Shown piece by piece: positions 46,745 through 55,688 of a DNA stretch of 64,000 nt. Under the pieces are notes generated by a model. The model worked only from the letters and a program-made list of their open reading frames with translations. It made no database searches and was not told the DNA's origin. The position numbers and the translations under genes were made by a program. Source of the stretch: Rhizobacter sp. SG703 (lineage in GTDB: Bacteria > Pseudomonadota > Gammaproteobacteria > Burkholderiales > Burkholderiaceae_C); assembly GCF_012275445.1 (NCBI RefSeq), contig NZ_JAAZQK010000002.1, positions 496,001 through 560,000 of the forward strand, given 5' to 3'. Numbering within the stretch: the first letter of the stretch is position 1; each line of letters begins with the position of its first letter.

Positions 46745-49303
46745 TCACTCCGCGGCGCGGCGCAGCGTCTCGATCACCGGGCGCGACACCACCTCGCGCA
46801 AACCCCACCAGCCGGCCGCCAGCGCGAGCAACGCGCCGGCCAGGCTGCCGCCGAGCGGCACCCAGGGCGACGCGTTCCAGCTGAACTGGAACACGTACTT
46901 CGCGAGCGCCCAACCGACCGCCACCGCCGCCACCGACGCGAGGAAGCCGGCCAGCGCGCCGACACCCAGCAGCTCGGCGCGTTGCACCTGGCCGAGCAGC
47001 CGCGCGCTCGCGCCGAGCGCACGCATCACCGCGAACTCGCGGGCGCGCGCCTCGCGCGTGGCCGTCACCGCGGCGAACAGCACCACCAGGCCGGCCGCCA
47101 GCGTGAAGCCGAACAGGAACTCCACCGCGCGGATCACCTGGTCGAGCACCTGCTGGACCTGGCCGAGCGAGGCCGACACGTCGACCGCGGTGATGTTCGG
47201 GAATTCGCGGCTCAGCGCGTTGTCGAAACCCGGCGTCACCGGCGCGCGGAAGGCCGTCAGGTAGGTGGCCGGCAGGTCGGGCATCTGCGCGCTCGGGAAC
47301 ATCACGAAGAAGTTGGCCCGCATCGAGCCCCAGTCGACCTTGCGCAGGCTGGTGATGCGGCCTTCGGCCGCGATGCCGGCGATGTCGAAGCGCAACGTGT
47401 CGCCGAGCTTCAGGTGCAGCGTCTCGGCCAACCCCTCTTCGACACTCAGGCCGCCGGCCTCGTCGGGCGTCCAGCGGCCGGCCGTCACGGTGTTGTGCTC
47501 CGGCAGCGTCGCGTCGTGGCTCAGGTTGAACTCGCGGTCGAGCAGGCGCTTGGCGCGCTCTTCCTGCAGGTCGTCGGCGCTGGTCGGCTTGCCGTTCACC
47601 GCGACCAGCCGGCCGCGGATCATCGGGAACCAGTCGTAGCGCGCGACGCCGGCGGCCTTGAGCCGCGCCTGGAAGGCGTCGGCCTGCTCCGGCTGGATGT
47701 TGATCACGAAGCGGTTCGGCGCATCGGCCGGCGTCGCCGCGCGCCAGCTGGAGATCAGGTCGGTGCGCAGCAGCACCAGCAGCATCAGCGCCAGCAGCCC
47801 GACGCTGAGCGCCGACACCTGCAGCACCGCGAAGGCCGGGCGCGCGGCGATCTGCCGCGTCGCCAGCACCAGCCAGCGCGGCGCGCGCGATTCGGGCACC
47901 GCGCGGCGCAGCAGCTGCACCGCGATCCACGACAGCGCCGCGAACACCGCGATCGCGCCGGCAAAGCCGCCGACCGCGATCAGCCCGAGCGTCAGGTCGG
48001 ACGACACCGCGAGCAGCAGCGCCGCGAACCCGATCGCGCCGGCGGCCAACACCGCGATCGACGCCGGCTTCAGCGCGCCGACATCGCGGCGGATCACGCG
48101 CAGCGGCGGCACCTGGGCCAGCTGCAGCACCGGCGGCAGCCCGAAGCCCATCAGCAGCGTGAAGCCGACGCCGATGCCGAACAGCGCCGGCCACGCGCTC
48201 GCCGCCGGCAGCGCGCTGTCGACCAGGCCGGCCAGCAGCCAGACGAACACGTAGTGCACCGCGAAGCCGAGCAGCACGCCGGCCACGCTGGCCAGCACGC
48301 CGACGATGCCGAACTCCAGCAGGTACTGCGCCGCGATCGTGCGCTGCGGCTGGCCGAGCACGCGCAGCATCGCGCAGTCGTCGAGGTGGCGGTCGGCGAA
48401 GTCGCGCGCCGCGATGCCGACCGCGACGGCCGCCAGCAACGCGGCCAGCAGCGCGACCAGGTTCAGGAACTTCTGCGCGCGGTCCAGCGTCTGGCGCATC
48501 TCGGGGCGGCCGGTCTCGAGCGATTCGATGCGCATGCCGCGCAACTGGCGCGCCTTGACCTGCGCCTCGGTCCAGCCGACGAACTCGCGCAGCGCAGCCT
48601 CGCGGCCGTCGGGGGCCGCCACCGCGAGCCGGTAGGTGACGCGGCTCGCCGGCTGCACGAGCCCGGTGGCGGGCAGGTCGGCCTCGTTCAGCATCACGCG
48701 CGGCGCGAAGCTGATGAAGCCGGCGCCGCGGTCGGGCTCGATCACGATGACCGATGCGATGCGCAGACGGGCATCGCCGAGCAGCAGCGCATCGCCGACC
48801 TTCAGCTGCAGCGCATCGAGCACGCCGGCATCGACCCACACGGTGCCGGCGGCCGGCGCGCTGGCGACGCTGCGCTGCGCGCCGCCGGGCGTGTCGGAAA
48901 GCGTCAGCCGGCCGCGCAGCGGGTAGCCGCTGGTCACGCTCTTGACGGCCACCAGCCGCGACGCGCCGCCCTTGTCGTCGGGCGCGCGGCCCATGCTCGG
49001 GAAGGTGGCGGTCTGCGCGAGCGCCAGCCCGAGGCCGCGGGCGCGTTCGGCGATGTCGGCCGGTGCCGGCTGGTCGCTCGCGACGATCGCATCGCCGCCC
49101 AACATCTGGCGGGCGTCGCGCGCGAGGCCTGCGTTCAGCCGGTCGGCGAAGAAGCCGACCGCGCTGAGCGCCGCCACCGCGAGCATCACCGCGACCAGCA
49201 GCAGCCGCAGCTCGCCGGCACGGAAGTCGCGCGCGGCCTGCCGCCACGCGAGGGTCCAGGCCGAGGCGGGGCGGGCGGCGGCAGGCGAAGGAGCGGACGT
49301 CAT
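46745..49303 (-). CDS. FtsX-like ABC transporter permease (YbbP type)
   Basis: An 852-residue permease of the MacB/FtsX superfamily, large YbbP type: about ten membrane spans in two FtsX cores, with big periplasmic domains. Motifs include EFAVMRALGASARLLGQVQR and the first-core counterpart AMLRVLGQPQRTIAAQYLLE. YbbP pairs with the ATPase YbbA and is often grouped with thioesterase tesA; none of these is next to it here. Its ATG overlaps the stop of the LysR gene by four bases. The transported substrate is unknown. Confidence 0.85.
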   Translation of the reverse strand: MTSAPSPAAARPASAWTLAWRQAARDFRAGELRLLLVAVMLAVAALSAVGFFADRLNAGLARDARQMLGGDAIVASDQPAPADIAERARGLGLALAQTATFPSMGRAPDDKGGASRLVAVKSVTSGYPLRGRLTLSDTPGGAQRSVASAPAAGTVWVDAGVLDALQLKVGDALLLGDARLRIASVIVIEPDRGAGFISFAPRVMLNEADLPATGLVQPASRVTYRLAVAAPDGREAALREFVGWTEAQVKARQLRGMRIESLETGRPEMRQTLDRAQKFLNLVALLAALLAAVAVGIAARDFADRHLDDCAMLRVLGQPQRTIAAQYLLEFGIVGVLASVAGVLLGFAVHYVFVWLLAGLVDSALPAASAWPALFGIGVGFTLLMGFGLPPVLQLAQVPPLRVIRRDVGALKPASIAVLAAGAIGFAALLLAVSSDLTLGLIAVGGFAGAIAVFAALSWIAVQLLRRAVPESRAPRWLVLATRQIAARPAFAVLQVSALSVGLLALMLLVLLRTDLISSWRAATPADAPNRFVINIQPEQADAFQARLKAAGVARYDWFPMIRGRLVAVNGKPTSADDLQEERAKRLLDREFNLSHDATLPEHNTVTAGRWTPDEAGGLSVEEGLAETLHLKLGDTLRFDIAGIAAEGRITSLRKVDWGSMRANFFVMFPSAQMPDLPATYLTAFRAPVTPGFDNALSREFPNITAVDVSASLGQVQQVLDQVIRAVEFLFGFTLAAGLVVLFAAVTATREARAREFAVMRALGASARLLGQVQRAELLGVGALAGFLASVAAVAVGWALAKYVFQFSWNASPWVPLGGSLAGALLALAAGWWGLREVVSRPVIETLRRAAE

Positions 49304-50247
49304 CGGGCAATCTTTCGGAGCGGGACCGCATGGTCCCATTGGCGCTTGTGCGCGAGCAAGTGGTCGACGAAGGCCCGCACTTTCAGCGGGACATGCCGCG
49401 CATGCGGGTACAGCAGGTTGTACGGCCGCGAGCGTCCGCCGTACGGTGCGAGCAGCTCGGTCAAGCGGCCGGCGGTCAGGTCGGCGTCGACGACGAAGCG
49501 GTAGGCCTGGAAGACCCCCGCGCCATGGCGCGCGAGCGTCACGCCGGCCAGCACGTCGTCGGCGCAGGTGGTGCGGCCGGCGGTGAGCCGCTCGACGTCC
49601 CGCCCGTCCTCGCGGAACAGCCACGGGATCGGGCGCCCGGTGCTCGGCAGTTCGAACTGGATGCAGTCGTGTTCGGCCAGCTCGGCCAGCGTCGATGGCG
49701 TACCGTTTCGCGCGAGGTAGCCGGGCGACGCGACGAGCACCAGCTCCGCGTCTTCCAGGTGCCGGCAGATCAGCGTCGAGTCGTCGGGCGCGCGCACGCG
49801 GATCGCGAGATCGAAACCTTCGTCGCCGAAATCGATGTTGCGGTTGCTGACGTGCAGCTCGAGCTTCACGTCCGGATGGGCCTGCAGGAACGCCGGCAGC
49901 ATCGGCAGCAGCCGGTGGTGCCCGTAGGTCGTCGGCACGCTGATGCGCAGCAGGCCGGAGGCGCGTGCCTGCTGGCCGCCGGCCTCGCGCTCGGCATCGA
50001 CCAGCTGGTCGAGTGCGGCGCGGCATCGCTCGAAGTAGGAACGCCCCGCATCGGTCAGCCGGATCTGGCGCGTCGTCCGCACGAAGAGCCGCACGCCGAG
50101 CCGCTCTTCGAGCCGGCCGATCGAGCGGCTGACCGCGGCCGGCGTCACGCCGGCGATCGCCGCGGCGGCGGTGAACCCCTGGTGCTCGGCCGCGAGGCAG
50201 AACAGCTCGATGCTGCCCAGCATCACGTCGTCGAACTGCCGTTTCAT
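49300..50247 (-). CDS. LysR-family transcriptional regulator
   Basis: A 315-residue LysR regulator. The helix-turn-helix is AEHQGFTAAAAIAGVTPAAV followed by SRSIGRLEERLGVRLFVRTT. The effector-binding part starts LLRISVPTTYGHHRLLPMLP and is of the CrgA/DmlR-like group. It is divergent from an SDR-tautomerase pair, 135 bases away, and most LysR proteins of this layout control the divergent operon. Its stop codon is overlapped by the ATG of the FtsX-like permease, an unusual neighbour for it. Confidence 0.92.
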   Translation of the reverse strand: MKRQFDDVMLGSIELFCLAAEHQGFTAAAAIAGVTPAAVSRSIGRLEERLGVRLFVRTTRQIRLTDAGRSYFERCRAALDQLVDAEREAGGQQARASGLLRISVPTTYGHHRLLPMLPAFLQAHPDVKLELHVSNRNIDFGDEGFDLAIRVRAPDDSTLICRHLEDAELVLVASPGYLARNGTPSTLAELAEHDCIQFELPSTGRPIPWLFREDGRDVERLTAGRTTCADDVLAGVTLARHGAGVFQAYRFVVDADLTAGRLTELLAPYGGRSRPYNLLYPHARHVPLKVRAFVDHLLAHKRQWDHAVPLRKIAR

Positions 50248-50274
50248 GTCATCGCACCCAGCGGCCGCATTGAT

Positions 50275-50285
50275 TACACGGTGTA
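50275..50285. promoter_or_regulatory. Candidate LysR operator
   Basis: TACACGGTGTA, a palindrome of two 5-base arms around a single centre base, lies in the 135-base gap between the divergent LysR gene and SDR. It contains a T-N-A spacing typical of LysR boxes only loosely, so this is a candidate based on symmetry and position. Confidence 0.4.
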
Positions 50286-50382
50286 GCGCCAGATGTTAAG
50301 CGAACCGTCTTTATCGGAAGGTGCCCGGTTCCTAGAGTGAAGGCCTGTTCTTTCCCTTCAACGTCCGAGGAATCCCGTCACC

Positions 50383-51096
50383 ATGAAACCCGAACCCCAC
50401 GTCGCCGTCATCACCGGCGCATCCAGCGGCATCGGCGCCGCACTGGTCAAGGCCTACCGCGAGGCCGGCTGGCGCGTGGTCGCCAACTCGCGCTCGATCC
50501 GCGCGAGCGACGACCCCGGCATCCTCGCGGTCGCCGGCGACATCGCCGACCCGGCGACCGCCGAGCGCCTGTTCCGCGACGGCGTCGACCGTTTCGGCCG
50601 CCTCGACACGCTGGTCAACAACGCCGGCATCTTCACCGCGAAGCCGTTCACGCAGTTCACCGCGGACGACTGGTCGGCCAACATCGCGACCAACCTGGCC
50701 GGCTTCTTCCACGTGACGCAGCGCGCGGTGCAGCGCATGGAAGCGCAGGGCTCGGGCCACATCGTGCAGATCACGACCAGCATCGTCGACCAGCCGATCA
50801 ACGGTGTGCCGGCGGTGCTGGCGTCGATCACCAAGGGCGGGCTGAACGCCGCGACGCGGGCGCTCGCGATCGAGTACGCGGCGCGCGGCATCCGCGTCAA
50901 CGCGGTGTCACCCGGCATCATCAAGACGCCGATGCACCCGCCGGAGCACCATGCCGCGCTGAGCGGCCTGCACCCGGTGGGCCGCATGGGCGAGATCAGC
51001 GACGTCGTCGACGCGGTGCTGTTCCTCGAGAAGGCGACGTTCGTGACGGGCGAGATCCTGCACGTCGACGGCGGGCAGTCCGCCGGCCACTGGTGA
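50383..51096 (+). CDS. SDR-family oxidoreductase lacking the canonical catalytic Tyr
   Basis: A 237-residue classical SDR by fold: NAD(P) motif TGASSGIG, NNAG, and the C-terminal PGIIKTPMH. However, where the active site Y-x-x-x-K is expected, the sequence is LASITKGGLNAATRALAIEY: the lysine is there but the tyrosine position is alanine. The catalytic serine region reads TTSIVDQPING. Either a subgroup uses another residue, or it does not act as a normal reductase. It is followed by a tautomerase 6 bases on. Confidence 0.85.
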   Translation: MKPEPHVAVITGASSGIGAALVKAYREAGWRVVANSRSIRASDDPGILAVAGDIADPATAERLFRDGVDRFGRLDTLVNNAGIFTAKPFTQFTADDWSANIATNLAGFFHVTQRAVQRMEAQGSGHIVQITTSIVDQPINGVPAVLASITKGGLNAATRALAIEYAARGIRVNAVSPGIIKTPMHPPEHHAALSGLHPVGRMGEISDVVDAVLFLEKATFVTGEILHVDGGQSAGHW

Positions 51097-51102
51097 ACCG
51101 CG

Positions 51103-51327
51103 ATGCCGTTCATCCGCATCGAAGTCACCCGTGAAGGCGTCACGCCGCAGCAGAAGCAGCAGTTGATCGCCGACGCCACCGAGATGATGGTCCGCGTGCT
51201 GGGCAAGGACCCAGCGACGACCTTCGTGATCATCGACGAGGTGGAGACCGACAACTGGGGCGTGGCAGGGCGCACCGTCACCGAACGACGCCGGGACGAG
51301 GCGAAGACTCGCGGCAAGCCGGTGTAG
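51103..51327 (+). CDS. 4-oxalocrotonate tautomerase family enzyme
   Basis: A 74-residue protein starting MPFIRIEVTREGVTPQQK. After Met removal Pro1 is the catalytic base of this superfamily. The tail is slightly longer than in 4-OT itself (about 62 residues). The conserved arginine region is around TVTERRRDEA. With the SDR it may take part in breakdown of a keto or enol compound. Strong coupling with the gene upstream is likely because only 6 bases separate them. Confidence 0.85.
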   Translation: MPFIRIEVTREGVTPQQKQQLIADATEMMVRVLGKDPATTFVIIDEVETDNWGVAGRTVTERRRDEAKTRGKPV

Positions 51328-51402
51328 GCCAGCAACCGTGGTGAACCCTGCGTGCAAATCCGCCGAACGGCGCCGGGCGCGCAGGGTGCTGTAATTTTGG
51401 GC

Positions 51403-52245
51403 ATGAACACCACCCTGCCCGCGATCTTCCTGTCCCACGGCTCGCCGATGCTGGCGCTGGAACCCGGCAGCACCGGCCCGTTCCTGCAGCGCCTGGGCGC
51501 GGCGCTCGACGCCCACCACCCGCGGCCGAAGGCCATCCTCGCGGTGTCGGCGCACAGCGTCGCGCGCGAGCCGGTGCTGCTCGGCGCGGCCACGCACCAG
51601 GCGGTGCACGACTTCGGCGGCTTCCCCGATGCGCTGTACCAGCTGCAGTACAACCCGCCCGGCGCCCCCGAACTGGCGACGCAGGTCGAGGCCCGGCTGC
51701 GCGCGGCCGGCCTGCCGGTGCACCACAGCGACGAAGGCGGCCTGGACCACGGCATCTGGAGCATGCTGCGCTTCATGCGACCGCAGGCCGACATCCCGGT
51801 GCTGCCGCTCGCGTGGGTGCCGAACCTGCCGCCGGCGCAACAGTTCACGCTCGGCGAACTGCTGGCCTCGCTGGCCGACGAAGGCGTGCTGGTGATGGGC
51901 AGCGGCAGCATCACGCACAACCTGCGCCGCATCTTCAGCGGCGGCCGCCCGGCGGTCGATGCCGTCGAGGTGGCCGAGAGTGCGGGCTTCCGGCGCTGGA
52001 TGCTCGAACGCAGCGCGGCCACCGACTGGGACGCGCTGTTCGACTACCGCCGGCAGGCCCCGTCGGCGGTCGACATGCACCCGACCGACGAGCACCTGTT
52101 GCCGTGGTACGTGGCGGCCGGCGTCGGCGGCCGCGCGCATGCGCCGCAGCGGCTGCACGACGCGGTGACCTACGGCTGCCTGGGGATGGACGCCTATGCG
52201 TTCGGGCCGTCGGCCGAGTTGCTGAAGCAGCAGCTCGCCGCCTGA
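51403..52245 (+). CDS. DODA-type extradiol ring-cleavage dioxygenase
   Basis: A 280-residue class III dioxygenase of the YgiD / 4,5-DOPA type. IFLSHGSPMLALE carries the first metal-binding histidine, and AILAVSAHS plus GGLDHGIWSMLRFM are family blocks; the third ligand is likely in GSGSITHNLRR. It should open a catechol ring using Fe or Zn. The start at 51403 follows a TTTTGGGC stretch without a clear ribosome site. It may share regulation with the SDR-tautomerase genes 75 bases upstream, though a separate promoter is possible. Confidence 0.88.
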   Translation: MNTTLPAIFLSHGSPMLALEPGSTGPFLQRLGAALDAHHPRPKAILAVSAHSVAREPVLLGAATHQAVHDFGGFPDALYQLQYNPPGAPELATQVEARLRAAGLPVHHSDEGGLDHGIWSMLRFMRPQADIPVLPLAWVPNLPPAQQFTLGELLASLADEGVLVMGSGSITHNLRRIFSGGRPAVDAVEVAESAGFRRWMLERSAATDWDALFDYRRQAPSAVDMHPTDEHLLPWYVAAGVGGRAHAPQRLHDAVTYGCLGMDAYAFGPSAELLKQQLAA

Positions 52246-52258
52246 CCGGCCCTGCGCC

Positions 52259-53611
52259 TCAGGGCGCGAGCGCGACGACGCCCGAGGCCGGGCTGCTCGC
52301 CGCGCGGGCCGACGCAGCGGCGCGGTCGTCGTTGTACTGTTTCGCCAGCGCGGCAACGTTCTGCCCGGTGCGGGCGATCAGCATGCGCGCCGCGCCGATC
52401 TCGCCGAACTGGCCGCGGTCGAGCGTCCACCGGGTCTCGCGCTCGATCTGCGCGCACGACCATTCGGAGCCGGTCGCGATCGCCATCGGCTTCATCGCCT
52501 GCACCATTGCATCGCGCTCCTGGCGCAGCGCCTGCAGCCGCTCCGACGGCCAGCCGACGCGCGCCCCCAGCGCCTGGCCGATGGCCATGTCGAGCAGCGA
52601 GGTCGAGCGCTTCGACATCAGCTCGGCCAGGTCGGCGCACACCTGCAGGCGGTTGCCGTCGCGCACCGCGGTCGCATCGCAGTGCTGCATCAGTGTCTTC
52701 AGCCCCGGCATCGCCAGCGCCGACTCGATGCCGGCCGCGCGCTCCATCACCGCGCGGCGTTCGATGGCCGGCGTGCCCGGCGGCAGGCTGCGCAGCGCGA
52801 GCGCGCTGACCTGGCCCCAGCGCAGGTCGACCGTGCTGGCCTTCGACGCGCGGTACAGGGCTTCGTCGACGAGGCCGGTCTCGCCACGCTGGTCGGCTTC
52901 GGAGGCGACCTCCAGCCAGGCGTCGGCATTCGTCGGGTCGAGCGTTGCGAGCTGGCGGGTCGACAGCATCTGGCAGGCCCCGCCGGGGTTCGCCCGGCAC
53001 GCGCGCCAGGCCAGCGTGTAGACGGCCGGCGAGCGGGTCGCGACGGCCATCTGTGCAAGCGCGTCGCGCTGCGTGGCGTTGGCGCCGGCGCGCGCCTGGC
53101 GCTGCGGGTCGGATTCCTGCGGCTCGGCCGGCGCGGCGCAGTCGGCGCCTTCGCAGGCCTGCGGCGCGTTGGCATGCGACGGGCCCTCGTCGCGTTGCAG
53201 CAGCAGCGCGGCGGCACGCGCCAGTTCGTCCGGCTGCTGCGCCAGCGCCGCCACCACGCGCTGGTGGGCGGCGTCGCCGGCCGTCGCGAAGAAGGTCCGG
53301 TCGAGCGGCTGGCCACCCTTGGCCTTCACGCGGCCGATGCCGCAGACCTCGATCTCGTCGGCCGCGAGCGGCGCGCTGGCGGCTGCGGCGGCGGCCGACG
53401 CGGCCTCGCCGTAGACCGCGGCGAAGCCGTCCATCAGCGGCGGGCCGGGCATCGGGATCGCCGGCGCGGAGACGGCGGGTTCGACCGCCTCGGCCACGAC
53501 CGCGGCATGCGGCACCGGCGCGTCCGGCGTGCCTTGCCAGACCAGCGCCAGCAGCAGCACGACGACCGCAGAACCGACCGTCGCGCGCGTCGCATTGCTC
53601 GGCGGCGTCAT
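52259..53611 (-). CDS. Uncharacterised membrane-anchored protein
   Basis: A 450-residue protein I do not recognise. An N-terminal hydrophobic segment (ATVGSAVVVLLLALVWQG) is followed by an Ala/Pro-rich linker and then helical segments with repeated alanine-leucine patterns (HQRVVAALAQQPDELARAAA, SALALRSLPPGTPAIERRAV), perhaps TPR-like. It has several cysteines (VCGIG, ACEGADC, ACRAN, CQM). Its ATG overlaps the stop of the LytTR regulator by four bases, so it is translationally coupled and probably exported or inner-membrane-anchored facing the periplasm. Confidence 0.7.
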   Translation of the reverse strand: MTPPSNATRATVGSAVVVLLLALVWQGTPDAPVPHAAVVAEAVEPAVSAPAIPMPGPPLMDGFAAVYGEAASAAAAAASAPLAADEIEVCGIGRVKAKGGQPLDRTFFATAGDAAHQRVVAALAQQPDELARAAALLLQRDEGPSHANAPQACEGADCAAPAEPQESDPQRQARAGANATQRDALAQMAVATRSPAVYTLAWRACRANPGGACQMLSTRQLATLDPTNADAWLEVASEADQRGETGLVDEALYRASKASTVDLRWGQVSALALRSLPPGTPAIERRAVMERAAGIESALAMPGLKTLMQHCDATAVRDGNRLQVCADLAELMSKRSTSLLDMAIGQALGARVGWPSERLQALRQERDAMVQAMKPMAIATGSEWSCAQIERETRWTLDRGQFGEIGAARMLIARTGQNVAALAKQYNDDRAAASARAASSPASGVVALAP

Positions 53612-54420
53612 ACCCCGCCCTCGGCGATGGCTTCCTTGACGGCCGCGACCTGGCGGCGCGACACGACCAGCCAGTCGTCGACCGGCGCGACGCGCACCAC
53701 CCAGCCTTCGGTCGCCTCTTCGCCGTCTTCGCCCGGCAGCGTGCGCCGCTCCAGCGCGCGCAGCGCCCGGCGCGCGACCAGCGCGTTGCGGTGGATGCGC
53801 AGGAAGCGATCGCCCAGGCGCTGCTCCAGGTCGGTCAGTGCGTCGTCGAGCACATGGGTGTGGGTGGCGGTTCGCAGGGTCACGTACTTCAACTCCGCTT
53901 TCAGGTACAGCACTTCCGAGACCGGCACGCGCAGCTTGCGGCCCAGGTCGTTCACGAGGATCACCGGCTCGTCGTCCGGCACGGCCGGCGCCGCAGCCGG
54001 CGCGGCCCGCGAGGCCTGCAGGCTCAGGCGCTGCGCGACACGCTGCAGCGCCGCCTGCAGCCGCTCGCGACGCACCGGCTTGGTCAGGTAGTCGGCGGCG
54101 TCGAGCTCGAAGGCCTGCAGCGCATGTTCGGCATGCGCGGTGACGAACACGATGGCCGGCGGGTCGCTGCGGCGCCGCAGCTGCGCCGCCAGCTGGCGCC
54201 CGTCGGGGCCGGGCATGTGGATGTCGAGCAGCAGCAGGTCGCAGTCGTTCGTGGCCAGCCAGTCGAGCGCCTGCTGGGCGCTGCCGGCCTCGCCGACCAC
54301 CTCGGCGCGCGGCTCGGCGCACTCGCCGACCAGGCCGCGCAGGCGCAGCCGCGCGAGCGGCTCGTCGTCGACCAGCAGCACGCGCAGCGCGGGCACGGCG
54401 GAGGGAGAGTCCAGGCTCAC
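53608..54420 (-). CDS. LytTR-type response regulator (AlgR-like)
   Basis: A 270-residue regulator starting with GTG at 54420, which overlaps the kinase stop (GTGA). The receiver (about 14-125) has [13 protein letters not shown] and the acceptor in [13 protein letters not shown]; the LytTR DNA-binding domain (about 160-262) has [13 protein letters not shown] and [15 protein letters not shown]. The kinase-regulator pair lies beside argH, the position of fimS/algZ-algR in Pseudomonas. Target genes are not apparent. Confidence 0.9.
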   Translation of the reverse strand: MSLDSPSAVPALRVLLVDDEPLARLRLRGLVGECAEPRAEVVGEAGSAQQALDWLATNDCDLLLLDIHMPGPDGRQLAAQLRRRSDPPAIVFVTAHAEHALQAFELDAADYLTKPVRRERLQAALQRVAQRLSLQASRAAPAAAPAVPDDEPVILVNDLGRKLRVPVSEVLYLKAELKYVTLRTATHTHVLDDALTDLEQRLGDRFLRIHRNALVARRALRALERRTLPGEDGEEATEGWVVRVAPVDDWLVVSRRQVAAVKEAIAEGGV

Positions 54421-55556
54421 AGCGGCACCACGATCTGGACGCGGAACACATCGCGCTCGAGCTGGGTCTCGAACTGCGCGGCGACATCGTGCATCAGCTT
54501 CAGGCGCTCGCGCACATTGCGCAGCGCCATGCCGTTGCCGGGGCGCGAACCGGAGCGCGGCACGGTGTTCGCGATGCTGACCACCGCATGCGCGCGCTTG
54601 ACGCGGGTGCGGATGCGGATGACGCCGCCGTCGGGCGACGGCTCGACGCCGTGGCGCACCGCGTTCTCGACCAGCGGCTGCAGCAGCAGCGGCGGCACGC
54701 GCGCGGCGCCGGCGTCTTCGTCGAGGTCCCAGCTGAGCTGCAGCCGGTCGCCGAAGCGGATCTGCTCGATCGCCAGGTAGCGCTGCGCGAGCGCGACCTC
54801 TTCGGCCAGGCTGACCGATTCGTCGCTCGCGCTCAGCGCCACGCGGAACAGCTCGGCCAGGTCTTCGAGCAGGTGCTCGGTGCGGGCCGGGTCGAGCCGC
54901 GCCAGCGCGATCGCGGTGTTGAGGGTGTTGAACAGGAAGTGCGGGCGGATGCGCGATTGAAGCTCGGCCAGCCGGGCCGCGGTGTCGGCCGGCAGCCGGG
55001 CGCGGGCCCGCAGCGTCAGCCAGTAGAACAGCGCGGTCGCCAGCGCGGCGCCGGCCAGCACCGGCGCCACCGGGTGCATCGTCTCCTGCAGCCGGATGTC
55101 GACCGCCACCAGCAGCCCCCAGCCGAACCCGCCGCTCAGGCCGCCGAGGGCGGCCGCGGCGACCCATTGGCCGGCCGCCGGCAGCCTGGCGAGCCAGCGC
55201 TTCAGCAGGCACGCCGACACCAGCCACAGCAGCACCGCCGGCAGCGCGATGCCGGCGCCCTGCGCGAGCAGGTTCAGCCAGGCTGCCAGCGTGGCCACGG
55301 CAAAGCTGACGCCGATCGCGACGACGGCATGCACGAAGAACAACGCGCGCAGCACGACGCCGACGTGGCAGACGTCGAAGGCCGACACCGGCCCGAGCGG
55401 CTGGCGCGCGAGCGGCACCGCGCCGAAGTTGGTGGAATTGAAGATGCTGCTGCCGCGCTCGTGCGGGTCGCCGGAGCGGGTGGAGTCGGGCCACAGCGGC
55501 GCCGGGCGGCTGGGCGTGGGGGCGAAGGCAGAGGTGGTCGCGTGGGGTTCGGGCAT
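54417..55556 (-). CDS. LytS/AlgZ-type sensor histidine kinase
   Basis: A 379-residue membrane kinase with about four spans between residues 65 and 195 ([20 protein letters not shown] among them) and the His_kinase motif [20 protein letters not shown] holding the phospho-accepting histidine. The ATPase part shows [13 protein letters not shown] and [15 protein letters not shown]. It lacks a large periplasmic sensor. The ATG at 55556 is preferred; an upstream in-frame ATG at 55640 would give a longer, poorly conserved start. Divergent from argH. Confidence 0.9.
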   Translation of the reverse strand: MPEPHATTSAFAPTPSRPAPLWPDSTRSGDPHERGSSIFNSTNFGAVPLARQPLGPVSAFDVCHVGVVLRALFFVHAVVAIGVSFAVATLAAWLNLLAQGAGIALPAVLLWLVSACLLKRWLARLPAAGQWVAAAALGGLSGGFGWGLLVAVDIRLQETMHPVAPVLAGAALATALFYWLTLRARARLPADTAARLAELQSRIRPHFLFNTLNTAIALARLDPARTEHLLEDLAELFRVALSASDESVSLAEEVALAQRYLAIEQIRFGDRLQLSWDLDEDAGAARVPPLLLQPLVENAVRHGVEPSPDGGVIRIRTRVKRAHAVVSIANTVPRSGSRPGNGMALRNVRERLKLMHDVAAQFETQLERDVFRVQIVVPL

Positions 55557-55688
55557 GGCAGCTGGGGCCGAATAGAATCCCGGGCTCCCCCGGTGCCTGC
55601 GGCCACCAGCGCATTGTCGCCAACTGGCGGCGCCCGGCAACCGAGCCTACCAAGCGTTACACGACGCCCCGTCCCGAGCGCCCCGACG

